Positions 7,884-17,108 of a stretch of DNA of 44,410 nt are shown here, piece after piece. Within the stretch, counting starts at the first letter, position 1. Each line of letters starts with the position of its first letter. The stretch is from Cellvibrionales bacterium. Lineage in GTDB: Bacteria; Pseudomonadota; Gammaproteobacteria; Pseudomonadales; JAHEIH01. The notes under the pieces are model-generated. The model worked only from the letters and a program-made list of their open reading frames with translations. It made no database searches and was not told the origin of the DNA. The stretch is from positions 1 to 44,410 of the forward strand of contig JAHEIH010000006.1 in NCBI GenBank assembly GCA_024639455.1, written 5' to 3'. Position numbers and translations under genes: made by a program.

Positions 7884-8957
7884 TTAGTTCACCACGCTTA
7901 CGGCTTGATTGGGGAAGAGTGATTCATTGCCGCGCACGACTGTCTTAGCTTCAGGAGTGAGACCGCTGATAATTTCAACCCGATCTCCCATCGTTTGGCC
8001 AACCTGAACCGTATTTTCGACGGCAATGAATTGGCTGCCATCAGACTCGACGGTCCATACCACCTTGCTGCCGTCGGTGCGACGTAGAATCGCATCGCGC
8101 GAAACCGTGATGCCGCGTCGGCCACTATCTATCATAAGCGTGCCGCTGACAGCCATGCCTGGATACAACCCGCTTTTAGACAGAGGTTGGGCGCGAACTG
8201 TGACACTTCGAGAGTTGATGTCAGCCACTGGGACAATAGCTTCAATATTGGCGGCATTTTCGCGAGTGTCACGTTGGGTACGGTAAGTCAGTGAGGGTGT
8301 TTTGTCGAGTTCACTCAAGACGCTTTCCGGTACGGAAAAATCTAACCAGAGTTGCTCGAAAGCCACTATCTGCATGGTTGCTTTGCCGGGGTTTACCCAC
8401 TCGCCGGGGTCGACAAAGCGGCGCGCGATAATCCCTTCAAAGGGGGCTGCAATCTTGTGGCGCGCCACTATTTCACTGTCGCGTTGCCACTGAGCGCGAG
8501 CTCGGGTAAGTGCGGCTTCTTTTTGTTGAACCGCCGCTTGAAGATCTCTTATGGTGCTTTCAGCCACCGACTGTTTAATCTGTAGTTGCTGCAATTCGTT
8601 GAGTCTGCGGACGGCATCTTTGTGTGTAATGTCGGCATCATCAAGGTTCGCTTTTGCCATGTGCATCGTGTGCGCTGCCAATGTGTCGTCGAGGCTAATT
8701 ACTGTTTCTCCACGACGCACTTTTTGGCCTAGGCGCTTGTCGATTGTTTTAACAATGCCACTTATTTCTGTGCTTAATTCGGCATCGAAATCCGCCACCA
8801 CGCTGCCGCTAACTTGGATAACTTGGGCGATACTTTCTGTGGCGACAGGAGCAATATGGACGGGCGCCTGTGCGGCGCTGTATTCAGTACAAAAAAACAT
8901 CATAACAACACTAAACAAGCGTCGTTTGATGGCGGGGTATGACTTTATAGTGTGCAT
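7884..8957 (-). CDS. RND periplasmic adaptor (membrane fusion protein)
   Basis: With the start used here the protein has 357 residues. A further ATG lies eleven codons upstream (8990), but AAGGA is placed six to seven bases before 8957. From that ATG the product begins with a positively charged stretch and a hydrophobic segment ending in SAAQA, a good Sec signal peptide. The order of domains is that of MFP adaptors: a barrel-sandwich half (ELSTEISGIVKTIDKRLGQK), an alpha-helical hairpin rich in Ala, Gln and Arg (about residues 100-170), the second lipoyl half (KIAAPFEGIIARRFVDPGEW), then beta-barrel and membrane-proximal domains. It would bridge the permease encoded next to it and an outer-membrane channel encoded elsewhere. 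No regulator gene is adjacent. Confidence 0.9.
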   Translation of the reverse strand: MHTIKSYPAIKRRLFSVVMMFFCTEYSAAQAPVHIAPVATESIAQVIQVSGSVVADFDAELSTEISGIVKTIDKRLGQKVRRGETVISLDDTLAAHTMHMAKANLDDADITHKDAVRRLNELQQLQIKQSVAESTIRDLQAAVQQKEAALTRARAQWQRDSEIVARHKIAAPFEGIIARRFVDPGEWVNPGKATMQIVAFEQLWLDFSVPESVLSELDKTPSLTYRTQRDTRENAANIEAIVPVADINSRSVTVRAQPLSKSGLYPGMAVSGTLMIDSGRRGITVSRDAILRRTDGSKVVWTVESDGSQFIAVENTVQVGQTMGDRVEIISGLTPEAKTVVRGNESLFPNQAVSVVN

Positions 8958-9092
8958 TCCATATCCTTGCATGGTGTCGACATATATCACCTAATATACG
9001 ATATGAGATGGGTTTGTGCCTTGTGTCCTTTGTAACAAAAGATCGGATTTCCAGAGGAACAATATTAAAATCATTCTTTAATGTGTTTTTTT

Positions 9093-9100
9093 GCTATAAA
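9093..9100 (+). promoter_or_regulatory. Possible extended -10 promoter of the H-NS-like gene cluster
   Basis: TGCTATAAA at about 9092-9100 fits an extended -10 element (TGnTATAAT), within a very AT-rich stretch from 9060 to 9150. No convincing -35 is present. The transcript would start near 9107, about 65 bases before the ATG at 9173. The AT-richness would also suit binding by an H-NS-like protein, so autoregulation is possible. Confidence 0.4.
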
Positions 9101-9172
9101 AAACTAGATTTTTAAAAAATTTATGGTTTAATTTTATCTTTGAAAAAAATCATTCATACAGGAAAAATATTC

Positions 9173-9358
9173 ATGAGTCGCCTAGAAGAATTGTTGCAGC
9201 AACAAAAAGATTTGGAAAAAGAAATCAAAGATGTCGCTAAAAAAGAGCGCACAGAAGCATTAAAAACCGTTCGTAATTTATGCAAGCAATACGGCTTTAC
9301 CGCCTCAATGCTGAAAAATTATGTTGCAAGTGGTCGCCCCCGTAAGGCTAAAAAATAA
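9173..9358 (+). CDS. Very small H-NS-family nucleoid-associated protein
   Basis: The start at 9173 gives 61 residues and follows AGGA (9160-9163) at a suitable distance; a further ATG at 9140 has no ribosome binding site. Residues 2-37 form a charged coiled coil (SRLEELLQQQKDLEKEIKD), like the dimerisation segment of H-NS family proteins. YGFTASML follows, and the end is SGRPRKAKK, an AT-hook-like basic motif (54-58). Typical family members of about 95-135 residues carry a longer DNA-binding domain with a W-containing end, which is missing here. The protein probably binds AT-rich DNA or modulates a longer H-NS partner. The tadA start lies only three bases after its stop. Confidence in the family is fair; the function is inferred. 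Confidence 0.72.
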   Translation: MSRLEELLQQQKDLEKEIKDVAKKERTEALKTVRNLCKQYGFTASMLKNYVASGRPRKAKK

Positions 9359-9361
9359 GCA

Positions 9362-9847
9362 GTGCATAGCGATGAGTTCTTCATGCGGCGAGCTATTCAG
9401 CTTGCTGCAAACGCTGAGCGTGAAAACGAAGTGCCCGTGGGGGCACTTGTTGTTTCTGAAGCCGGCGAAATTATTGGTGAGGGTTGGAATAGTCCCATCT
9501 CGCTGCATGACCCTAGTGCTCATGCTGAAATGGTGGCGCTTCGAAACGCCGCACAATATATTCAAAATTATCGTCTTGTAAACTGTACCCTCTTCGTTAC
9601 CTTAGAGCCCTGCACAATGTGTTGCGGCGCGTTGATTCACGCTCGGATCAAGCGTGTCGTTTATGGCGCAAAAGAACCTAAGGCGGGTGCTGTGCACAGT
9701 CAATTGCAGCTTTTAGAATTGTCTCACACTAACCACATCGTCGATGTTACCGCAGGCGTATGTGAATCTGAATGCTCGTCCATGTTGAGTGTTTTTTTTA
9801 AACGTCGCCGAGAAGAAAAACGCGCCTTGAGAAGTCAGCAATTATGA
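9362..9847 (+). CDS. tadA: tRNA-specific adenosine-34 deaminase
   Basis: This 161-residue enzyme converts the wobble adenosine of tRNA-Arg(ACG) to inosine. The zinc deaminase signature is complete: HAE at residues 54-56 (catalytic E56) and PCTMC at 83-87 (C84, C87). EVPVGALVV and ARIKRVVYGAKEPKAGA are also typical of TadA rather than of a free-base deaminase. The GTG start at 9362 is chosen because the residues before the next ATG (DEFFMRRAI) match the conserved YWMRxA region of TadA. The gene begins three bases after the H-NS-like gene, whose 3' end supplies an AAGG. Its stop overlaps the next start in an ATGA, so the three genes look like one transcription unit. tadA close to mltF and purL is also the E. 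coli arrangement. Confidence 0.95.
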   Translation: MHSDEFFMRRAIQLAANAERENEVPVGALVVSEAGEIIGEGWNSPISLHDPSAHAEMVALRNAAQYIQNYRLVNCTLFVTLEPCTMCCGALIHARIKRVVYGAKEPKAGAVHSQLQLLELSHTNHIVDVTAGVCESECSSMLSVFFKRRREEKRALRSQQL

Positions 9848-11532
9848 AAAAAATCCTTCTTTCTTTGTTAATTATTGGGTTGTTCGGTTGTTCTCAGTCC
9901 GGTTCTAATTTGTCCAGTGTCACCGTGTATAGCGGAGGCACCATTTACACTGGGCAGGGCGAACAACGCGTCGAAGCAATCGCTGTCCGCGATGGTGTTA
10001 TTGTGGCGTCTGGTTCACTGGCGTCGGTCCTAAATCAATCAGGCGAGTCGCCGCAGCAGGTAGATCTTGCCGGCCAAGTGATGTTGCCTGGCTTGATTGA
10101 AAGCCACGGTCATCTGTCATCCTTTGGTCACAGCCAACAAATTCTTTCTCTTAGCGACGTTGATAGCTACCAAGCGCTGGTTGAGAAAGTCGCTGATGCA
10201 GTGTCCGGTGCTGAGGCTGGCCAATGGGTTGTCGGCCGTGGTTGGCATCAAAGCAAGTGGCACTCCCTCGGTGATAACGTTGTTAAAGGTTTTCAAACCC
10301 ATCACGCGTTGTCAGCGGTGTCGCCAAACAATCCCGTCGTTCTAGCGCACGCCAGTGGCCACGCGGTATTTGCCAATCAGGCTGCCATGGCCCTGGCAGG
10401 TGTGGGACAGGGGGCAGCGTTTGGCGGTGATGGAGAAATTATTCTCGATGAACAGGGGTGGCCGACGGGTATTTTCAATGAGAACGCCGCTGAATTGATC
10501 AGTGCATTAGTACCTGCCGACAGCTTAGATGATCGCATAAAGCAAATTCGTTTGGCCACGCAAGCAGCGTTGGCGAAGGGGATTACCTCGTTTCACGACG
10601 CCGGTAGCGATCCGCTCGATATGCAAGCGCTAGAAACCATGGCCGAGAATGGCAGCCTTGGGATTCGCGTTTATTCAATGCTGTCTACAGCGCATCCAGA
10701 GTTAATCGACAAATGGTTTGCTAAAGGGCCATTAGTGGATGCACACAACGGCATGCTGAGCGTTCGTAGTGTGAAGATCCATGCCGATGGCGCGCTTGGT
10801 TCACGCGGCGCTTGGCTGCTGCAGCAATATAGCGATCGTCACGGGCACTTTGGGATGCCAACTTATCCTATGGAGGGCGTTGAAGAAATGGCCCTGCGCG
10901 GCTTACAGGCAGGCTTTCAGGTAAATGTGCACGCCATTGGTGATCGAACCAACCGTGAGGTAATGGATCGTATGGCCGCTGCGCTGGAGCAATTGCCTAA
11001 CCCCGATCATCGCTTTCGTATAGAACACGCACAGCATTTAACGGATGAAGATATTCCTCGCTTTGCTAAGTTGGGGGTGATTGCCTCGATGCAGGCTATT
11101 CACATGAGCTCTGACCGCCCTTGGGCGATTGATCGACTTGGTATCGAGCGGATAGAAGAGGGCGCCTATGTATGGCAGAAACTTCTACAAAGCGGCGCTG
11201 TGGTGGTCAATGGTACCGATGTTCCGATCGAGCCGATTGACCCCTTTGCCTGTTTCTACGCCTCCGTCACCCGCAAAACTTTGGCGGGTCAGCCCGAGGG
11301 GGGGTACGAGGCCGGTCAGCGTATGACGCGCGCACAAGCACTTATTAGTTACACCCGTGACGCGGCATTTGCCGCCTTCCAAGAAAGAACTCTCGGCACG
11401 CTGGAGGCCGGCAAATGGGCTGATATGGTGGTGTTAGACCGCGATATCATGCAGGTCGATGAAGAGGCTATTCTGGACACTAAGGTGGTGGCGACTATTT
11501 TGGCGGGTAAAACCGTTTACGGTTTGCTATAA
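9844..11532 (+). CDS. Amidohydrolase-3 family (YtcJ-like) predicted lipoprotein
   Basis: The 562-residue protein starts with a lipoprotein signal, MKKILLSLLIIGLFGC, with the lipidated Cys at 16 and Ser at +2, which would favour the outer membrane. The rest is an amidohydrolase-3 domain: metal-binding HGH (LPGLIESHGHL, H88 and H90), then SVKIHADGALGSRGAWLL, NVHAIGDRTNRE, FRIEHAQHL, and a late catalytic Asp (NGTDVPIEPIDPF). Members of this family hydrolyse amides or N-formyl compounds with divalent metals, but most exported ones have no known substrate. The start overlaps the tadA stop (ATGA). The 3' end overlaps mltF by six bases, convergently. Confidence 0.88.
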   Translation: MKKILLSLLIIGLFGCSQSGSNLSSVTVYSGGTIYTGQGEQRVEAIAVRDGVIVASGSLASVLNQSGESPQQVDLAGQVMLPGLIESHGHLSSFGHSQQILSLSDVDSYQALVEKVADAVSGAEAGQWVVGRGWHQSKWHSLGDNVVKGFQTHHALSAVSPNNPVVLAHASGHAVFANQAAMALAGVGQGAAFGGDGEIILDEQGWPTGIFNENAAELISALVPADSLDDRIKQIRLATQAALAKGITSFHDAGSDPLDMQALETMAENGSLGIRVYSMLSTAHPELIDKWFAKGPLVDAHNGMLSVRSVKIHADGALGSRGAWLLQQYSDRHGHFGMPTYPMEGVEEMALRGLQAGFQVNVHAIGDRTNREVMDRMAAALEQLPNPDHRFRIEHAQHLTDEDIPRFAKLGVIASMQAIHMSSDRPWAIDRLGIERIEEGAYVWQKLLQSGAVVVNGTDVPIEPIDPFACFYASVTRKTLAGQPEGGYEAGQRMTRAQALISYTRDAAFAAFQERTLGTLEAGKWADMVVLDRDIMQVDEEAILDTKVVATILAGKTVYGLL

Positions 11533-13011
11533 CACATCACTGCCGCTACCGAGTGGGAGCGGCAGTTCTTCCTCGGCTTTGCCTTCTAGGGTCTCGTCTA
11601 GCTGGCGATTTTGCTCGCTCACATCGTGCCAGTGCAAATAAGACTCAAAGCGGCGAATATTGGTGACGTAGTCCACCGGTTCCTGTCCCCTAGCATAGCC
11701 AAATTTAGTTTTGCTATACCAGCGACGCTTTTGTAGTAGCGGTAAATGTTCTTTGACGTCCTGCCAAAGATCGGGGTTTTTGCCTTGCCGTTGAGTGATA
11801 ACACGGGCATCCTCTAAGTGCCCAAGCCCCACGTTGTAGGCCGCCAAGGCAAGATTGGTGCGGTCTGGGTCGATGATACGTTCGGGTAGGCGATCGTAAA
11901 TTTTCATTAAATATCTGAGACCACCACGCAGGCTTTGTTCGGCATCGAGTCGGTTAGTAATACCCATTTCTTTTGCGGTGATCTGCGTTAACATCATCAT
12001 GCCGCGCACCCCCGTCGGTGATTTGGCGCGAGGATCCCAATGTGACTCTTGGTAGGCCATCGCAGCCAAAAAATGCCAGTTCATGTCGAATTCTTGGGCG
12101 ACATCCTTGATCATACCTCGGTATTTTGGGAGTACGTTCTCAACCCGCTTGGTAAAGGTTTGCGCGCTGCCGCGGGACATGTCATTGCTGGGGTCAAAGT
12201 ATTCTGCGATGAGTTGGTCCAGTGTTCCGTTGCTTTGTTGTTGCTCGATGAATTGGTTAATTTTCTCCAGCAGGCTATTTGACGCTCGGCCTTTCATCAC
12301 GGCCCATGCTAGGGGTTGCGGTTTGCCAATGCTCATACCCATGCTGAGGCTAGGAAACAGCTCCCGGTTGATGGCGAATTCATTCGAGTCAATCAGGGCG
12401 TAGTCGTAGTGAAAATCCCTTACCATCTCCAAAAAATCAATGCTTTCTAGGCGCTGTAGCTCATCCCATAGCAGTTTGGGGTGTTGCTGCTTAAGTTGGC
12501 TCAGTGCTTCGGCGTGACTGCTGTTGGCGATGACGGCAATCGACTTATCCAGTAGGTCCTTGGCGCTGCGAGGCTTGGCTTCGCCGGCCCGGTACACCAC
12601 CACTGTGTCGACGATGTAGTAGGGGTCACTAAATACGAGTTTCTCACGGCGTTTTGGCGTGTCGGCAATACCCGCTGCTGCTAGGTGAACACCGCCAAGA
12701 CTGGTTGTGGTAAATAAGTCTTGCAGATTGTCTACGCTGATGACTTCAAGCTCTACCCCGAGTTGTGTGGCAAAACGTTGTGCGAGATCGTATTCGAAAC
12801 CACGCATTTCACCCTGTTCACGGTAGTAGGTGGTAGGGCCGTTGCGGGTAGCAATGCGTAGCGTGTTGTCTTGGAAAATACTGTCCAACAGATGTGGGGT
12901 ATGGGGAGAGTGGAACGCCAAAACGATACCGATTAATACGGCGCTTAAAGCGACGATCGGAAATGTGCCTATGCGGCGTGCGGATTGAGATTTTGTTGTG
13001 CTCACTGCCAC
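11527..13011 (-). CDS. mltF: Membrane-bound lytic murein transglycosylase F
   Basis: This is a 494-residue two-domain protein. After an N-terminal hydrophobic segment (about residues 16-35) comes a periplasmic solute-binding-like domain (LRIATRNGPTTYYREQGEMR to about 275), which in MltF senses muropeptides. A lytic transglycosylase domain follows, with the catalytic glutamate E322 in AMAYQESHWDPRAKSPTG, and GVRGMMMLT and LALAAYNVGLGH as in the SLT family. It cleaves the glycan backbone of peptidoglycan, forming 1,6-anhydromuramic ends. It is convergent with the amidohydrolase and divergent from purL, the same pairing as in E. coli. The C-terminal tail (residues 470-494) is acidic and low in complexity. 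Confidence 0.94.
   Translation of the reverse strand: MAVSTTKSQSARRIGTFPIVALSAVLIGIVLAFHSPHTPHLLDSIFQDNTLRIATRNGPTTYYREQGEMRGFEYDLAQRFATQLGVELEVISVDNLQDLFTTTSLGGVHLAAAGIADTPKRREKLVFSDPYYIVDTVVVYRAGEAKPRSAKDLLDKSIAVIANSSHAEALSQLKQQHPKLLWDELQRLESIDFLEMVRDFHYDYALIDSNEFAINRELFPSLSMGMSIGKPQPLAWAVMKGRASNSLLEKINQFIEQQQSNGTLDQLIAEYFDPSNDMSRGSAQTFTKRVENVLPKYRGMIKDVAQEFDMNWHFLAAMAYQESHWDPRAKSPTGVRGMMMLTQITAKEMGITNRLDAEQSLRGGLRYLMKIYDRLPERIIDPDRTNLALAAYNVGLGHLEDARVITQRQGKNPDLWQDVKEHLPLLQKRRWYSKTKFGYARGQEPVDYVTNIRRFESYLHWHDVSEQNRQLDETLEGKAEEELPLPLGSGSDVL
11540..11572 (+). terminator. Possible terminator of the amidohydrolase transcript, inside the mltF 3' end
   Basis: A perfect 8-base stem, CTGCCGCT (11540-11547) with AGCGGCAG (11558-11565), is followed by TTCTTCCT. 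It begins eight bases after the amidohydrolase stop. Because the two genes overlap, the hairpin lies in the last coding stretch of mltF (the Pro/Leu/Gly-rich tail). The T-run is imperfect, so termination may be partial. Confidence 0.45.
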
Positions 13012-13138
13012 TCCTTAACAGCATGTCCATCAAGTGTACTTTAGCGCCGAGGCACGGGCTAGCATAAGGCGTAAATAATGCCTGTCAAAAATGCTCGAAA
13101 AAGTCGAATTGTCGCTGCACTTGGTGGAGAAATTACAG

Positions 13139-13144
13139 TACAAT
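13139..13144 (+). promoter_or_regulatory. Possible -10 element of the purL promoter
   Basis: TACAAT lies 37 bases before the preferred purL ATG (13181), which would give a short leader. The -35 region is poor. If this is the promoter, the in-frame ATG at 13091 cannot be the start. No PurR-type operator was recognised. Confidence 0.35.
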
Positions 13145-13180
13145 TGCGCCTTTTCGATAAGCCCAGAGGTCTTCATTAGC

Positions 13181-16100
13181 ATGCTCATTTTGCGCGGTGC
13201 TCCAGCCTTATCCCCATTCCGTCTCGATAAAACCCTCACTGCTCTGCAGTCGATTGATGCATCAGTCTCGCGTGTATACGCCGAGTTTGTGCACTTTGCC
13301 GACCTCACCGATGAGCTTTCTGAGGATAAATTAACGACCTTGCAAGCTCTACTGCATTACGGCCCAAGTGAAACACCCATTGATGTCGATGGTGAGGTGT
13401 TTGTGGTGGTACCTCGCCCCGGTACTATTTCGCCTTGGTCCTCAAAAGCAACGGATATTGCCCGCAACTGTGGTTTGGACAGCGTCAAGCGTTTAGAGCG
13501 CGGTGTGGTGTTCTATGTGGAAGGTCGCTCGCTTGACGTCGCTCGCGAAGCATTGGCTAGTGTGTTGTACGACCGCATGGTCGAAACAGTATTGCCGTCT
13601 GCCGAATCGGCGCGTGTCTTGTTTGAACATCACGAACCCGCGCCTTTGACCGATGTCGATGTCATCGCTGGTGGTCGCGGCGCCCTGGTAAGCGCCAATG
13701 TCGAGTTAGGGCTCGCTCTCGCCGAAGACGAAATCGATTACCTCACCACGAGCTTTACTGAGCTGGGACGCAATCCAACCGACGTGGAGTTGATGATGTT
13801 TGCCCAGGCAAACTCGGAGCACTGTCGTCACAAAATCTTCAATGCCAGTTGGACTATCGATGGTGAAGATCAAGAAAAGTCGCTGTTTGGTATGATCAAA
13901 AACACCTACCAGTGTGGTGGGGAAAATGTGTTGTCAGCCTACTCTGACAACGCTGCGGTTGTGTCTGGTCCAGTGGCGGGGCGTTTCTTCCCTAATCCTG
14001 AAACGACATTCTACGACTATGTTGAAGAGCCCATTCACCTGCTGATGAAGGTGGAAACTCACAATCATCCAACCGCTATTGCGCCATTCCCCGGTGCGGG
14101 CACTGGCTCAGGTGGTGAGATTCGCGATGAGGGCGCGGTAGGTAAGGGATCTAAGCCCAAGGTGGGTTTGACCGGCTTTACCGTATCTAACCTCAGTATC
14201 CCCGGTTATGAGCAGCCCTGGGAGCACGACTACGGTCGCCCTGGCCGTATCGTATCTGCGCTAGACATTATGATAGAAGGCCCCATCGGTGGCGCGGCGT
14301 TTAACAACGAATTTGGTCGCCCTAATATCTGTGGTTATTTTCGAACCTTTGAAGAGTCTGCTGTCGGCGCCAACGGTGAAGAAGTGCGTGGCTACCACAA
14401 GCCCATAATGTTGGCTGGTGGCTACGGCAATATCCGTGGTGAACACGTTGAGAAAACGCCCTTTGAACCCGGCTGCAAACTGATTGCTTTGGGCGGTCCC
14501 GCCATGCTGATCGGCTTAGGTGGAGGTGCGGCCTCATCGATGGATTCAGGGGCGTCATCGGAGGACTTGGATTTTGCGTCAGTGCAACGCCAAAACCCCG
14601 AAATCGAACGCCGTTGCCAAGAAGTGATCGATCGCTGTTGGGCCTATGGTGAGGAGAACCCTATAGCCTTTATCCACGATGTTGGTGCGGGCGGCTTATC
14701 TAATGCCTTCCCCGAGTTGGTGAAAGATGGTGGTTGTGGCGGTACCTTTGAATTGCGTGAGGTGCCCAACGACGAGCCGGGCATGTCCCCCTTGGCGATT
14801 TGGTGTAATGAATCACAAGAACGTTATGTGTTGGCCGTCAAACCTGAAAATCTCGATCGTTTCGCCGCCATTTGTGCCCGTGAGCGCGCGCCTTTTGCGG
14901 TCGTTGGTGAAGCGACTGGCGAGCAACACCTGCGCGTGGGCGATAAAGTATTCGATAATAACCCTGTCGATCTACCGATGTCGATTTTGTTTGGTAAGCC
15001 TCCTAAAATGCATCGTGAAGTCACTCGCGTCGCAGTGGATCTGCCTAGCTTGAACTTCGATGGCGTTACCGTGGCTGAAGCGGCTGAGCGCGTGCTGCAA
15101 ACCCCGGCGGTAGCCTCTAAAAATTTCTTAATCACCATTGGTGATCGCTCGGTGACTGGTATGGTGCATCGTGATCAGATGGTCGGCCCCTGGCAGGTAC
15201 CAGTGGCGGATTGCGCCGTCACTACCGTGTCATATGACAGTGCCGCTGGTGAGGCGATGTCGATGGGTGAGCGCACGCCTTCCGCCTTGATCGATGCGCC
15301 AGCATCTGGACGTATGGCGGTGGGTGAGGCTATTACCAATATCGCGGCTACGGCCATTGCCGATATTCGCGATATTAAGTTATCAGCTAACTGGATGTGT
15401 GCTGCTGGCCACCCCGGCGAAGACGAGAAACTTTACGATACCGTCAAAGCCGTGGGTATGGAGTTCTGCCCCGCGCTTGGTTTGACAATTCCGGTGGGCA
15501 AGGACTCGATGTCTATGCGCACGACTTGGCGCGATGGTAACGAAGACAAAGCGGTAACTGCACCGCTATCGCTGGTGATCTCGGCCTTTACACCTGTGAG
15601 TGATGTTCGCAAGACTCGCACGCCTCAGTTGCGTACCGATTTGGGCGATACCCGCCTGATCGCCATTGATTTGGCGGCCGGTGCCAACCGCCTTGGCGCG
15701 TCCATTCTGGCGCAGACATACAATCAAGTTGGTAACCAGTGTGCGGATGCGGATGATCCAGAGCGTTTGTTGAATTTTTTCAATGCCATGCAAACTCTGT
15801 TGGGTGAAGAGCTCGTGGTCGCCTATCACGACCGTTCAGACGGTGGTTTGTTAGCAACCCTTTGTGAGATGGCGTTTGCTGGTCACTGTGGCGTTGATGT
15901 GGATGTTAGCGCCTTAGGCAAAGACAGTTTGGCAGCGCTATTTGCGGAAGAATTGGGTGCGGTTATACAGGTATTGGCGAGCGATGTTGAACGCGTTAAC
16001 GCGGTGCTAGATAACGTTGACCTCGCGGGGATGTGTCACGACATAGGTACTATTGCCGACATTGACCGTATCGTGATCCGTGCCGGTGAAGAGGCCTTGA

Positions 16101-17065
16101 TCGACGTCCCGCGCAATCACTATCAGCGTTTGTGGAGCGAGACTAGCTTCCGCATCCAGTCTCTACGTGATAATCCAGAGTGTGCACAACAAGAATTTGA
16201 CGCACTGTTGCTTGATGATCCAGGTCTGTCTGTATCGTTGAGCTATCATGTTAACGAGGATGTTACCGCGCCATATTTGAACTTTGGCAAGCGCCCACGT
16301 GTGGCTATTCTGCGCGAACAGGGCGTCAACGGCCATATCGAAATGGCTGCAAGCTTCGATCGCGCCGGCTTTATTGCGCAAGACGTGCATATGAGTGACC
16401 TCATGAGCGGTCGCGTCTCACTCGATCAATTCAAGGGCATTGCCGCCTGTGGTGGTTTTTCCTACGGTGACGTCCTTGGCGCTGGCGAGGGATGGTCGAA
16501 AACCATCCTCTTTAACGCTATGTTGCGTGATCAGTTTGAGGCATTCTTCAGCAGACAAGATAGTTTCTCGCTCGGCGTTTGCAATGGCTGTCAGATGATG
16601 TCGAATCTGCGCGACATTATTCCTGGCGCGTCGCATTGGCCCCGTTTCGTTCGCAACAAGTCAGAACAGTTTGAAGCGCGCTTCTCGATGGTTAAGATCG
16701 AGGATACCGCCTCGGTCATGCTGCGTGACATGGCGGGTAGCTATTTGCCAGTCGCTGTCGCGCACGGCGAAGGTCGCGCCGAGTTTAAGGGGGCGGATCA
16801 CTTATCAAGCGTTGAGCAAAGCGGCACGATTGCCATGCGTTTTGTTGATAACCATATTCAGACCACTGAGCGTTACCCCGTCAACCCGAATGGCTCGCCA
16901 GCGGGTATCACGTCGTTGTGTAGCGAAGATGGTCGTGCCACAATTATGATGCCTCACCCTGAGCGCGTTTTCCGTGCCGTTACCAACAGCTGGTGCCCAG
17001 ACGACTGGGAGCAAGATGGCGGTTGGTTGCGTATTTTCCGCAACGCGCGTGCGTGGGTGAATTAA
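13181..17065 (+). CDS. purL: Phosphoribosylformylglycinamidine synthase (FGAM synthase), single large polypeptide
   Basis: This enzyme catalyses step four of de novo purine synthesis: FGAR plus glutamine and ATP give FGAM. An ATG exists 30 codons upstream (13091), but the family N-terminus (E. coli begins MMEILRGSPALS) matches [14 protein letters not shown] at 13181, preceded by AGAGG. That start gives 1294 residues against 1295 in E. coli. The order is a PurS-like N-terminus, two AIRS-type ATP-binding halves ([53 protein letters not shown]), and a C-terminal class I glutamine amidotransferase with the Cys nucleophile in [10 protein letters not shown] and the His/Glu pair in PHPERVFR. It is divergent from mltF. 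secD begins 43 bases downstream with no U-rich terminator between. Confidence 0.97.
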   Translation: MLILRGAPALSPFRLDKTLTALQSIDASVSRVYAEFVHFADLTDELSEDKLTTLQALLHYGPSETPIDVDGEVFVVVPRPGTISPWSSKATDIARNCGLDSVKRLERGVVFYVEGRSLDVAREALASVLYDRMVETVLPSAESARVLFEHHEPAPLTDVDVIAGGRGALVSANVELGLALAEDEIDYLTTSFTELGRNPTDVELMMFAQANSEHCRHKIFNASWTIDGEDQEKSLFGMIKNTYQCGGENVLSAYSDNAAVVSGPVAGRFFPNPETTFYDYVEEPIHLLMKVETHNHPTAIAPFPGAGTGSGGEIRDEGAVGKGSKPKVGLTGFTVSNLSIPGYEQPWEHDYGRPGRIVSALDIMIEGPIGGAAFNNEFGRPNICGYFRTFEESAVGANGEEVRGYHKPIMLAGGYGNIRGEHVEKTPFEPGCKLIALGGPAMLIGLGGGAASSMDSGASSEDLDFASVQRQNPEIERRCQEVIDRCWAYGEENPIAFIHDVGAGGLSNAFPELVKDGGCGGTFELREVPNDEPGMSPLAIWCNESQERYVLAVKPENLDRFAAICARERAPFAVVGEATGEQHLRVGDKVFDNNPVDLPMSILFGKPPKMHREVTRVAVDLPSLNFDGVTVAEAAERVLQTPAVASKNFLITIGDRSVTGMVHRDQMVGPWQVPVADCAVTTVSYDSAAGEAMSMGERTPSALIDAPASGRMAVGEAITNIAATAIADIRDIKLSANWMCAAGHPGEDEKLYDTVKAVGMEFCPALGLTIPVGKDSMSMRTTWRDGNEDKAVTAPLSLVISAFTPVSDVRKTRTPQLRTDLGDTRLIAIDLAAGANRLGASILAQTYNQVGNQCADADDPERLLNFFNAMQTLLGEELVVAYHDRSDGGLLATLCEMAFAGHCGVDVDVSALGKDSLAALFAEELGAVIQVLASDVERVNAVLDNVDLAGMCHDIGTIADIDRIVIRAGEEALIDVPRNHYQRLWSETSFRIQSLRDNPECAQQEFDALLLDDPGLSVSLSYHVNEDVTAPYLNFGKRPRVAILREQGVNGHIEMAASFDRAGFIAQDVHMSDLMSGRVSLDQFKGIAACGGFSYGDVLGAGEGWSKTILFNAMLRDQFEAFFSRQDSFSLGVCNGCQMMSNLRDIIPGASHWPRFVRNKSEQFEARFSMVKIEDTASVMLRDMAGSYLPVAVAHGEGRAEFKGADHLSSVEQSGTIAMRFVDNHIQTTERYPVNPNGSPAGITSLCSEDGRATIMMPHPERVFRAVTNSWCPDDWEQDGGWLRIFRNARAWVN

Positions 17066-17068
17066 ACA

Positions 17069-17086
17069 GAGCGCCAGCTGGCGCTC
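17069..17086. repeat. Perfect palindrome between purL and secD
   Basis: GAGCGCCAGCTGGCGCTC is an 18-base perfect inverted repeat directly after the purL stop. It is not followed by a T-run, so it is not a standard terminator. It could protect the purL 3' end, act as an attenuating structure, or be a protein site. It lies 23 bases before the preferred secD start. Confidence 0.6.
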
Positions 17087-17108
17087 AATGATAAGAACGA
17101 CGAGATCA

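Noticed and set aside
13091-13180. A 30-residue N-terminal extension of PurL
   Set aside because: The family starts at the [11 protein letters not shown] equivalent; the extension lacks resemblance and a candidate -10 lies inside it.
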